Source: Brachycybe producta (Eukaryota; Arthropoda; Diplopoda; Playtdesmida; Andrognathidae). Taken from it: DNA of 64,000 nt. The position numbers and the translations under genes are program-made. How positions within the stretch are numbered: position 1 is the stretch's first letter; every line of letters starts with the position of its first letter. The DNA lies in contig JAUPFP010000001.1 in assembly GCA_036925085.1 (NCBI GenBank), positions 14,056,354 through 14,120,353 on the forward strand, read 5' to 3'. A model generated the notes under the pieces. The model was given only the letters and a program-made list of their open reading frames with translations. It was not told where the DNA came from and did not search any database. Of this stretch, positions 52,850 through 62,970 are shown piece by piece.

Positions 52850-55800
52850 GGTCATTCCATGTCAAATCAACACAGCTCTCAAATCTATCATTTTTATTTT
52901 AATGAAACTTTACACTTAGACCCATAAGAAAAAAATTCTTGCAAATATAGAGCTCCCATTGTCAAACGGTCAGTTATAAGTCCATCAAAGATCACCAAAA
53001 TTTGCATTCTGTCCTCATTTGCATATTCTTTGATTTGCAATAACTTCTTAACCAATTAACCTAGGAAAATACCTAAAATGCCTTCAATACAATATACAAA
53101 AGAATTGGGAAAAATTAAATAAAGGTCAAAGGTGACTAAATTTAAACTTTGACCTTTAATATCTCAAAAAGTGCACTTTTTAAAAATTTAATTTTTAAAT
53201 ATAGTATAGTTAACTATATGAATATATTTGCCAAATATAATGTAGGGATACTTTGGGGTTTAAAAGTTACAGCCATTTAAAGAAAATGCAAACTAAAAAT
53301 GTACTTATATTCATAGAGGCTTCAGTTGCTCTTTCAGAGGAAACATTTATTTTTTTCTATTATTACTAATCAAATGTATTCTATGGATCAGTGACCCCTT
53401 TTAGTATATTATAACAAAGTGTCTTTACATTATCCTGTTAATTTTTTTTTTTTTTTTTACTTTTCAAAAACTATCATGTTACTATTTTGTGGAGGAAAAA
53501 AGATAAGAATAAGATGCATTGTGTTCAGTTTTAAGTTTGAAAATCACTAATGTAGTTGCTATCTTATTTTGAAATGACATCCACACATCAAAATTGAACA
53601 GAATTGTGATGCAATCCATTTCCACTTTCTTAAGAAAATGCCATCTATATCTGTGAATGGTGTGATATGTGACAACTGCAGACAGAAACTTACTTTGTTT
53701 GATCCAGAAAAGGATTCAACAGAAAGTGCCACCACTGAGAATGCTCGATGAGAACTAGTGATGATGAAATAAATGTTGGTAAGCGATTTAGCAATTAGCA
53801 CAATAAATACCAGTCTACAAATGCTTGGAGAAACACCTATAAAGAAGCACAGACTTGGAGTTAAGTATTCAAAAGACAAAATGAAAAAAGTGACTCATTA
53901 AACGGAGTCATGTTTGTACATGATGATTCTTCCGATTCAGATTGTCCATCGCCTTTTGAGATGCATCATAATGAGATGCATGTTCAATTGAAAGAAACAT
54001 TCAAAGCTGCAAATTCAAGAAGCCTTAAAATACAGATTCTCACAGTTCTGCCTAAAAAAGCTAGAGTATTCGGAGAACAGAAAGGAAATTTGGAGCTTCA
54101 AACTTCATGGTGAGAAAGGCAAAGAATCTCGTGAAGGAACGGGGTATTTTATCATCACCAAATCCAATACCTGGTAAAACATTAGATCAGGCAACAGCAG
54201 ATCATGTCACAGCATTTTATAATGATGAAGGGAAAAGATTTTATCTCAGTGAAGAAAGATGGCAAGAGAATAATAAAGTTGCTGTTCTCAAAATACATTC
54301 TTTTATTGCAAGGCAACAAGCAAATTTTCCAACTGACATTAAAAATGCAGCATAGAGGATAATCACTATGTAGTCCTGTGTGATTTTGCAGAAAATTATT
54401 CCTTTGTTCTACAAGATGCAGCTCAGTGATTCCATTCGAATAATTCACAGGAAACACTATATCCCTTTGTAATATATTACAAAAAAGAAAAGTGCCAATG
54501 TTGAGTATTTTAGTTTTGTTGTGATATCTGATTGCCTAACACATGAAACTGTAGCCGTCCATCTCTATCAGTGACACGATTACATTTATTGTGGACAAAC
54601 TTTCTTGTAAACCTGAGAGGATTATTTACTTTTCTGATGGGACACCCCCTCAATATAAAAACAAGAAAAAATTCATCAACCTGTGCCTTCATAAGTGACT
54701 TTGGTGTAAGTGCAGAATGGCATTTTTTGCAACAAGCCATGGAAAAGGTGCTTGTGATGTGATAGGAGGTACGGTCAAGCGTCTGGCAACTTGAGCAAGT
54801 TTGCAGCGTGCCTACTCTGATCAAATTATAACCCCTCACCAGCTGTACGATTGGGCAACTGCCAACATATATAGAATAAGTTTTACTTATGTTACTACCG
54901 AAGAATACCAAGAAGTGCCGTATGTTACACACTCGTTTCTTGAAGACCCGTACTATCCCCGGAACCCAGAAACTGCACTGTTTTGTACAACTTTCACATA
55001 CCAAATTAAAAGTTCAAAGGTATTCAAAAATTCAGCAGTGTACTGAAGAGCACATTACACTTAACTGAGGAGATGGAGTTGCAAAACATTACTGGATTTG
55101 CCACATGTGTGTATGATGGAAAGTGGTGGTTGGCATGCTTCCGTCACCCAAGTGGACCATCACCATCTTACACATTTCCTCAACGATCAGACGTACTCAT
55201 CGTACCAAAATCAAAGATTCTAACGAAAGTTGACCCAGTCACTGTCACAGGTTGCACTTACATTTTGACTCAGAAAGACTGATAATGCAAGTGAAAAAAT
55301 GAACATCCACAAAACTAGTAGTTAGGTAACAAACATTTTTTTAACTTTAAATTCCCTAAGAAAAAAATTCTGATTTTTTTTTTCCATTTTAAATTTCATA
55401 CCATTAAATGCCTGCTTTCCCATATTTGTCTTGCTATAAATTTTAAACTCCATGGTATCCCAACGTGATATTTGGCAGATACATTCATAAATAGTTAACA
55501 AATAACATGCTAAAAATCAGAATTTTAAAAATACACTTTTTGAGACATTAAAGGTCAAAGTTTAGATTTAGTGACCTTTATTTAATTTTTCCTCAATTGT
55601 TTTGTATATCGTACTGAAGGAGATAAAAATGATTAGAATGAGCTCTGGGTCATTTTCCTCGGTTAATCGGTTAAGAAGTTATTGCAAATCAAAGATTATG
55701 CAAATTAGTAAAAGATACATATTTTGGCGATCTTTGATTACCTCTAACTCTTTAACTGGTTGGCGCTGGGAGCTCTAAATTTGCAAGAATTTTTTATTCA

Positions 55801-55892
55801 TATGTATATGGAAGTGTGCAAAGTTTTATAAAAATCCGAAATGTAAAGTTTGAAAATGACCCAAAAGTGTGTTGACTTGACATGGAATGACC
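52850..55892 (+). mobile_element. 3.0-kb DNA transposon with 350-bp inverted repeats and 6-bp target duplication
   Basis: Ends GGTCATTCCATGTCAA and, inverted, TTGACATGGAATGACC are flanked by CCAACA on both sides (52844-52849 and 55893-55898). Homology between the arms continues inward for about 350 bp (for example TTCTTGCAAAT, TAGAGCTCCCA, TTTGATTTGCAATAACTTCT, AAACTTTGACCTTTAAT in both), interrupted by small changes. A decayed transposase lies between. A 6-bp duplication with a DDE-type protein is compatible with IS3EU or Dada groups; I could not decide. It inserted about 150 bp from element B. Confidence 0.85.
53620..55285 (+). pseudogene. Transposase of the 3.0-kb DNA transposon (broken)
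   Basis: Readable blocks in order are VNGVICDNCRQKLTLF (53650-53700, a Cys pair), TINTSLQMLGETPIKKHRLG (about 53806-53865), RSLKIQILTVLPKKARVFG (54019-54076) and MVRKAKNLVKERGILSSPNP (54107-54166). Then come VLCDFAENYSFVLQDAAQ (near 54380), probably with the first catalytic Asp, IIYFSDGTPPQYKN (near 54620) with the second, AEWHFLQQAMEKVL or its alternate frame (54712-54760), and ITPHQLYDWATANI (54825-54866). The stretch 55073-55282 is the C-terminus. This block order is that of a widespread animal protein family of unnamed type. More than six stops or frame changes break it. Confidence 0.6.
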
Positions 55893-55898
55893 CCAACA

Positions 55899-57740
55899 TC
55901 GAAAAACGGATAGCCTCATTTTGGTTTCATGATTAAATTACAGTGCAAACCATTTCACAAAAAATTGAAGAAGAGAGCACACAAAATGTTTCGTGTATTT
56001 CAAGTTAAAAGTTTCATTGTAAATTGAAATACACGAAAATAAACAATACTGCGGGAAACGGTCAGAAAGCATATTTTGTGTTACTAAGGTACCCAATTTT
56101 TTTCATGTTAGACAGTTTTCATCGTATTTCACACAAAAAAACGATAAAAACAATTACAAAAAAAAACCTGTTTACACTGCCACAAAGATTCTGACTACGT
56201 GTAAAATTTTAAAATGGCGTCATCGTTAAAAAGTTCAATACGGTTGCAGGCAAAACACGACGGAAAAATGGTGGCGTCATCTCGAATACACTCCACACCT
56301 ACAACCGTACAGAACAAATGCCACAAAACATAAAAAAACTACCAAAAAAACAAACAAAAAAGCCAACCATTAGAATACTCAAGTATTTTCCTACCGTTTA
56401 GTCATTATTCTGCACATTTCTACCACGGAATCTCCATCCTTTTTTTCAACGAAAACAGGAGCAGGGAAAAAGAACAACCAATTACAAATGGACGCTCGTC
56501 TTCTTTAATATTTTATTGCAAGGAAGTTGAGGAACTCAAAAACAAAAGCCAACGCCCGTCCATTTGGCAGCGTTCCCCCTAGAACGTTGAAATTAGTTCA
56601 CTTTTGCCGTTGCATAACTACGCCACTACGGCGCTGCCAACAACCCCAAGTACCGCCCTCACATTATAGATGTGGGTGCCTCCGCCGTACGCCGCCATTA
56701 CTTTCACCTACTTTGGTAGTTGTTTTAATATGCTCCCGTTACACAATAGTGACAATAGAGATAGTTATATTTGTTCTCCCTGTTCTGTGCTCTCGTTACG
56801 TTCATGCAGCGATTCAGCAATTGCTGCAAAATGACGTCACCACCATGATGTCCACACTGCATCAGAGTATATTGGTAAGGGGTGCAGGCTGTGACGTCAT
56901 TCTCCTGTAATGCTTTATGTGGTGCGTTAGTTGCATGATCGTATCATCGTAAGGTGTTACGAGTTGCATTATATATCCCCCCCCCCACTCATTATACGTC
57001 CCCTTAAGGTTTTGTTCAAAAATGGGGCGCTGGGGTCATTGAGGGACAAACAAGTCACCAATACAAATTCAATCAACTGTCACCAATGTCAATTTACAGG
57101 CTTTGTCAACCAATGCAGTTCAGTAATCACGCCAGGACAACCCATATCCTTGCCCATGCCAAGACTTTTTAATGCAAATGCCATTTTTTATAACAGCACA
57201 CGCAGTCGCCGCCGCCGATTTAATTTTTTCGTCGGCTCCCACCTCAATCTAAGACACGAGGAGGGGGGTGCCAACGCCACCATGCGAGAATAACGAGAAG
57301 ACACCAATTCTAACAGCAACATGTTTATTTCACCCTTTTTCTCAAATGCAAATAGTACATAGCACACAAATGAATACAGTAATTATACCAAGGATGTTAG
57401 AATAAGGGACTCCCATGGGGCCACGAGTCACGTTCTTGAGTGAAGCCAAGTTTTTTTAGGGGGGGGGGGGTGGAAATGCAGGGGTGTGGCTTATCGGCCA
57501 TATTGCAAAGACCATGAAGATGAAGGAAGTTTACATATTAAGTTTTATGATAGAACTAGGATGTTATTTTCTTTATTGCTTTATTAGAAAGAAAAGTTTC
57601 TTTACATTAAATGAAACAAAAAATATATATATTGAAACGATCAGTCCAGGAGTGATCGTTGCTCGTTTTTTGTGGAGTGGCGTGGAACTATGTCAACCCC
57701 GGTGGGGCCCGGGGCCTTTCCTCCCAGTTTCACCCCTTAG
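55899..57740. other. Gene-free region with hairpin, CRE octamers and homopolymers
   Basis: No coding sequence supported. It contains a perfect hairpin (55989-56038), a C run near 56981-56990, a run of 12 G near 57461-57472 and two TGACGTCA octamers at 56832-56839 and 56892-56899. The frames 56527-56910 and 56931-57293 show no known motif and uneven composition. Confidence 0.4.
55989..56038. repeat. Perfect 15-bp stem hairpin
   Basis: TTTCGTGTATTTCAA (55989-56003) is followed after 20 bases by its exact complement TTGAAATACACGAAA (56024-56038). It may be the remnant of a small palindromic element. Confidence 0.8.
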
Positions 57741-57890
57741 CCTAAAGACATTTGCCTTACAGACACTTGCCCTAGAGCCATTTGCTCTAAAACCATTTAC
57801 CCTAAAGGAAGATTTGTTCTAAATCTACTTCCTCTAAAACAATTTGCCCTAAAAGGATGTTTGCCTTAAACTATTTGCCCTAAAACCACT
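57741..57890. repeat. 15-bp minisatellite
   Basis: About ten units of the form CCTAAAACCATTTGC, with variants of 14-17 bp (for example CTTACAGACACTTGC, TCTAAAACAATTTGC). Confidence 0.75.
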
Positions 57891-59040
57891 TTTTAGTTCT
57901 CTCTTTTCATATGCAAATTGCACATATCGCACCTCAGCTAGAAGAGTGGCACAAATCAAAAACAAACTTCCTTGGGAAAATTGTAAGATTCCACCTCGGG
58001 ATTTCCTGTAACATTGTCCCAATTGTCGTCTGCTAGAGGAGAGCAGACGATGTTGCAGACAATTTCTTTAACTCTTATCCCAGGCAGGCCCCTTACCAAG
58101 ACTACCCCTACACTAGGGGGTAGTCCTCTAGCATTTTTAGGGGACGGAGAACCGGCTGTTGACTCTTCTTTCAGCACAGCCGCTGCAAATTACCCTTCTC
58201 GTTTTGTTACTAGCATTAATTTGATACAAAAGCGTGTAGAAAATGAATCCACAGATGTTTGTTACCATGTATTAATAGTTCGGGAGGTTTTCCACGATAC
58301 AGTTTAGATACATTTCCGTGATCGATCTGAGTTCTATTTTGCTCGTTCGACTCGATATTACTTTGCTGTACTTTTCCCAGTTCCTTTGCCCATCGTCACG
58401 GGGTCGGTTCCGTTCAGCTAGTGTCTTTTGTAGAGGCAGCAGACACTTGACTCAACAGGTCCTGGTCATAGCCTTGTACTAGAATCAGCCTCTATTTCCA
58501 CAATCAACACTATGACATCCAGCAGGTGGTTGGGCATAGCCACCAGCCACACATAATTTAAACAGAACAGCACACCCAGAACTTCATGAATGCTCAACTT
58601 ATATACACATGCAATCCTGATCATGTGATATTTGTTGACCAATCATTTGACAATATGTAAATGAACATAACCTCCCGGGTCACCATGTAAGTCTATGGGC
58701 ACCCTGGGAAACATGTCAAAATCATTTTATTGCTATGCTCAACATTGGGCCATTTCACAGGATTAATGTGCCAATGTTGAGCTATGCAATAACCATTAAA
58801 AGAATATTAAAAGTATCGAAAAGTGTGAATAAAATTGGACTTTTGCTGTCAAAAGTGCAATACATCTTTGGAATATTTATTAAAAAGAAAATAGAAAGAA
58901 GACAGAATGATGACAGAATTATTGAGGCTGGTTGCATTTCCCAGACTCCTCTGACCACACATGCAGTCGTCTTGCTTCGTTGCCTAGCAACGGCATGAAC
59001 AAAACATTCCTCTCTTGTTTCTAAAAAGGGGAGGCGAAAG
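57891..59040. other. Gene-free stretch upstream of the HECT gene
   Basis: No supported gene. A stem-loop CGTCTGC/GCAGACG lies near 58025-58050, resembling by chance or descent the second stem of the Gypsy LTRs, and a hairpin lies at 58729-58790. The frame 57484-57822 carries no known motif. Confidence 0.35.
58729..58790. repeat. Hairpin with 20-bp arms
   Basis: ATTGCTATGCTCAACATTGG (58729-58748) pairs with CCAATGTTGAGCTATGCAAT (58771-58790) except for an AT/TA swap; the loop is 22 bases. Confidence 0.7.
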
Positions 59041-59062
59041 AGAAGGGAGAGAACAGGTGCAA

Positions 59063-59084
59063 TGACGTCAACAGTATGACGTCA
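59063..59084. promoter_or_regulatory. Two CRE octamers upstream of the HECT gene
   Basis: TGACGTCA occurs at 59063-59070 and 59077-59084, centres 14 bp apart, about 220 bp before the ATG at 59303. The octamer is the full CREB/ATF consensus. Two further copies lie at 56832 and 56892. Regulation by CREB/ATF proteins is inference. Confidence 0.5.
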
Positions 59085-59160
59085 CGGCAGTGTTGTTAAA
59101 TCATGAGGACAGGGTCCTCACAAAATTCAGTTTAAAGTTGCATTTTTTTTTATCTCAATC

Positions 59161-59229
59161 GACTTGCTATCTCGAGATCTCGACTTACTATCTCGAGATC
59201 TCGACTTACTGTCGCAAGATCTCGACTTA
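59161..59229. repeat. 21-bp tandem repeat, about three copies
   Basis: GACTT(G/A)CTATCTCGAGATCT plus C repeats at 59161, 59182 and 59203 (third copy altered), followed by a partial GACTTA. The core TCTCGAGATCTCGA is almost palindromic. It lies just upstream of the HECT gene start. Confidence 0.8.
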
Positions 59230-59302
59230 TATTCTAGACTTACGCTTCAAATCACTGTATACATCTGCAGAAGTTAAGTAGAGTAGTGTTGTTGCATGAA
59301 AA

Positions 59303-62300
59303 ATGGATGAAAAGTTGTATGACTTCCTGGTTTCCAGAGGGCATCCAGAGTATCCAGAAGACATTGAAAGAATGAAGGCACAAAAGATAGGCATAATTAT
59401 AATAATACAGGCTATAGGGTATTAGGCTTTATACTGTGTTATGTGCTTTCAGGTTGATGCGCATGTGATCACGTGTATGACAGATCAACAACTGAGTGAC
59501 TACATAACACTAGTTGGTGATCGGGTTACATTGCTAGACTTCTGCAGGAAAAATATCACTTATTGTAAAGAGCCCCATGAAACAATGGAAAATGGAAACC
59601 GGAAAAGTTCACTCTTACAACATCTGAAAGAGAAAATTGCCAGCAAAATGAAACGCAAGACTTCAGAGGATGAGAATCCAAAGCAATCCATCAAAAAGAA
59701 AGTGTTAGAAAATGCCACGAAAGACACCAGAAAAATTGAGTTTGTGCTACCCTTATTTGATTCCAAGAAAAACAGGTTTGCGCAGATTCGAAAGAACCAT
59801 GCAGGAGGATCTTTGTCAGCAACAGTATCAAAAAAGGCAACAAAAACGGAACTGTTACAAGTTGCATCAAATCTCTTTTTTTCGAAATGGAACATCTGTA
59901 TTGCTAGGGAACATTGAAGATTACGAATTTGACCTCTGCGACTTTCAGCAAGTACCCATGAGCCCCCAACACACCATGGAAGATATTCTGGCTATGACAG
60001 AAATTCACAATGTCAGACTATACTTGAAGGGTCAAAAGCGAAATGAGGTTGAGGACAGTACTGGCGACACACAAAACGCCCAGAGCAACATGTCTCAAGG
60101 TATGAATTACTGATTTATTTTAATTTTCACATGGAAGTTGCATGTAAACTCAGTACCAACTAATAGTAAAAAATGAGCATGCTTATTTTACTCCCTGTTT
60201 TTTCCTTGCAAAAACCAACCAACAAGCATGGTTTCCTGGTTCTTGAATTTTTTTTAAATGCTGGTAAATTCTAAAAACACTATTTTGCACTATTCATGCA
60301 TAAGTATAATGTTCAATAATGACATAAATTACCAATGTTTTGTCATATTTTACCCTGTGATGAAACAAAGTACAGACATCCCCCACTTAGTGCTGTTAAT
60401 TCGTTCCTGAAAACTGAGCGCTAAAACCGATAATGAATAGAAATCTAATTAATTCGTTCCAAAAAAAGGTAGTATGTATACTGTATAGTATTATCAAACA
60501 TATTGAACACAAATGAAATATTTTGTATGTACTGCACTTACTAGGAGATATAAACTATTATAGGACTTAATCACTGCTATTGTCGTCAGTCACAACAAAT
60601 TGTCCTCACATTTACAGTACAGGGAGTTTAACGCTTTAGCATAAGATCGAATTTTTCAAGTGTATAACAAAAAATGGCGTAATTAAAAAGTGTTATAATG
60701 AAACAACATTCATTGAACAACGTATACGACCGGCAGATGCCCGTACAGACAACTTGCAAAAAATCTTTTGTTTCAAAGAAATTAAAAAAGACAAATGTTC
60801 ATATTTAGTATTTGTTTTGTCATTTAGAATCTCCAACCATGCAGAATCCTGCTCGATATGAAGCCAATGACACATGTCTGCCTGGTGTTGAAGTATTTCC
60901 TTCAGATCAAGTTGAAGGACCCCACGCATGTTGGACAGAACCTATCGAAGAGAGTGACTGCATAACAATTGTTCCTGTAGACAATTCAGACTTACCAGAC
61001 ATAGCGTGGGATGTAATAGAAATATTTGATTCTAACTCGGGTGTACTATTGCTTGAAACAGAACATCAACCAACTCTTACAGAGGAGTCAGCAATACAAT
61101 CCGATAACTTGCCGCTAGAAGTGAATGAATCACAAATTACTTCAGAAAATAAACCGATTGAGGACACAGTTGATTCTGGAAAAGACATTCAAAAACAAGA
61201 GCCGACAACCATCAAGGACATTCTCAACAAGCTGAGGAAGACTCTGAATGACAAATTCGTATCGTATGTGAATGCTAACCGATCTAACGTGTGGGAAAGT
61301 GCAAAAAGGGCAATGAAGAAAGCAAGATTTAAGCCGGAGGGAAAATTTGATGTGGTATTCGGAGATGAAGAAAGTTGTGAAGGAGCTGTTGATTTGGGTG
61401 GACCTAAGAGGGAACTGCTCACCTTACTCGGCAGGCATATTGAATCTTCCAACCTCTTTGAAAATACCCCAAAAGGAAAAATACTCTCTTGCATAGCCTT
61501 TCTCTTGGAAACCAATGATTATTTCTATGCTGGAGTGGTGATGGCATTGTCATAGGTTCATGGATGCCCACCACCTTCCTTTATGGCCCCTTGTCTTGTA
61601 CATTTAATAGCTTATAATCCAAATGAAGTGCATGTGGATATTGACGATTTGCCAAACGGTGATCTGCGTACATCACTCGAAACACTTAAAGATAACCCCT
61701 CAAGTGAAAAGCATAAAATACGCAATAAGGAGCCATTGCTGGGTATATGTGAAATCGCAGGCATTGCCCCACTTTTGCGGAGTGATGATGACTGCCACAT
61801 TCTAATCAAATGGGTAGCTTCCTGGTACATAATTCACAGAACGAGATCATCTTTAGAGCAGCTGAAGAGTGGACTGCAAACATTAAACGTTCTTGAAGCA
61901 GTTCAGAAGTACAAGTTGTTTTCTAGTGTCTTTACTTTTTCAGAGTGCAGTAAGATGACAGCAAGAGGGTTTGAATCCATTTTCACAATTACCAGAAGTC
62001 CAAAAGGTTCAAATCGGGCTCCTATTGAAGAGGAAGTCAATACATTCTTAAGGGAACTGCTTTGTGATATTTATGTCGGAGATGCAGTCTTGAAAGTTGA
62101 AGATGATACAGGTATGGACATTGGTCACACACTGACTTATGAAATGCTTCTACAATTCTGTACAGGGTGTGACAATATACCTGCAGACGGTTTTGAACAA
62201 ACTCCATCTATTTCCTTCCTTCATGATTGTGTGGATAACAAAGGAAACCCATTGCAGTTCCCGCAAGGAAATACGTGTGCCTGTGTGTTGCAATTGCCAG

Positions 62301-62380
62301 TTGCACATAAAGAATATGACTCCTTTAAAGAACGTTTTATCTATGCAATATTTAACACCAAGGAGTTTGGTTGCATTTAG
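59303..62380 (+). pseudogene. HECT-type ubiquitin-ligase-like gene (G2E3-like), three exons, three lesions
   Basis: Exon 1 (59303-59386) and the start of exon 2 (from 59453) encode a short helical SAM-like N-terminus. Exon 2 ends at 60099 with donor GTATGA. Exon 3 starts at 60828 after TTTAG and restores the frame with a Glu codon split by the intron. Exon 3 carries the HECT-like region: NRSNVWESAKRAMKKARF, then GAVDLGGPKRELLTLLGRHI, and near the end FLHDCVDNKGNPLQFPQGNT followed by the catalytic-type Cys in NTCACVLQLP. Similar proteins are annotated G2/M-phase E3 ligase-like in fish and cnidarians, often in large families. Lesions: intron 1 begins AT rather than GT, a T run at 59876-59882 has one T too many, and TAG 61553-61555 replaces a codon in MALS-VHG. 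The rest of about 760 codons is clean. AATAAA lies at 62863-62868. Confidence 0.75.
60372..60680. mobile_element. Possible pogo/Tigger-like fragment in intron 2
   Basis: CAGACATCCCCCACTTAGTG followed by TTAATTCGTTCCTGAAAAC and GAGCGCTAAAACC resembles the ends of pogo/Tigger elements, and TA precedes it. A matching right end was not found. It lies in the 728-bp intron of the HECT gene. Confidence 0.35.
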
Positions 62381-62970
62381 GTAACCTTTAGTTCAAAGCT
62401 CAGTTGTTTAAAGTTAATAGTTTTAGTTTTTAGCACTTTTTACTAGTTTTAGTACTGTTTTTGCTATTGGTACTATTTGTATTTTTTCATGGTGCTTTTA
62501 GCAGCTTGTTTTCTTTCAATGCATATTATTTTTAAAATATTCTTAATATTTGTGGGCCTAATAGTGTTGATTTTGAACGGTTATATATGCATATGTTGGA
62601 TACTTCTAAAACCAAATATTTTAATTGTATTTTTTTCTGTAATTATTTATCAAAATTTGTTTAAATCATAAAAATGACCTTGTTGCTTGTTTAGCTTTTC
62701 ACATAAATATTTTATGTTTTGTTGAGCAATAATTAATGTTTCACATAAATATATTGTTATGTATTCAATTATCAGTGTCTACTAACATTTAAGATACATT
62801 TTCTATACATTCATGTGTTGGTTTTGCTTTTCATAACCTTTTTTCAAGGTTTCATTTTGAAAAATAAATGTTTTCATTTAAAGAATGGTTAATACATATT
62901 TAAAACATTTTATTTTTTTATTTTAAATGTCATCTCTTATAAAGGCACAAGATAGATTGCATAGCAAAGA
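62381..62970. other. Convergent 3' regions of the HECT and integrase genes
   Basis: AT-rich. Polyadenylation signals face each other: AATAAA (+) at 62863-62868 and AATAAA (-) at 62909-62914 and 62917-62922, about 45 bp apart. No ORF with motifs. Confidence 0.55.

Noticed and set aside
56527..57293. Two mid-size frames (127 and 120 codons) as host genes
   Set aside because: No domain, no splice or promoter evidence, Cys/Arg/Ser-rich random-looking composition.
57484..57822. 112-codon frame with hydrophobic start
   Set aside because: Its second half is translation of the 15-bp minisatellite, so it is not a credible protein.
36300..57960. A shared word CACCTC-GCT-GAAGAGTGGCAC near 36307 and 57932
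   Set aside because: The match is only about 23 bp and the surroundings differ, so it is insufficient to call a repeat family.
58009..58330. Another LTR starting TGTAACATTGTCCC
   Set aside because: A TG start and a CGTCTGC stem resemble the Gypsy LTRs, but there is no matching end, polyadenylation block or duplication.
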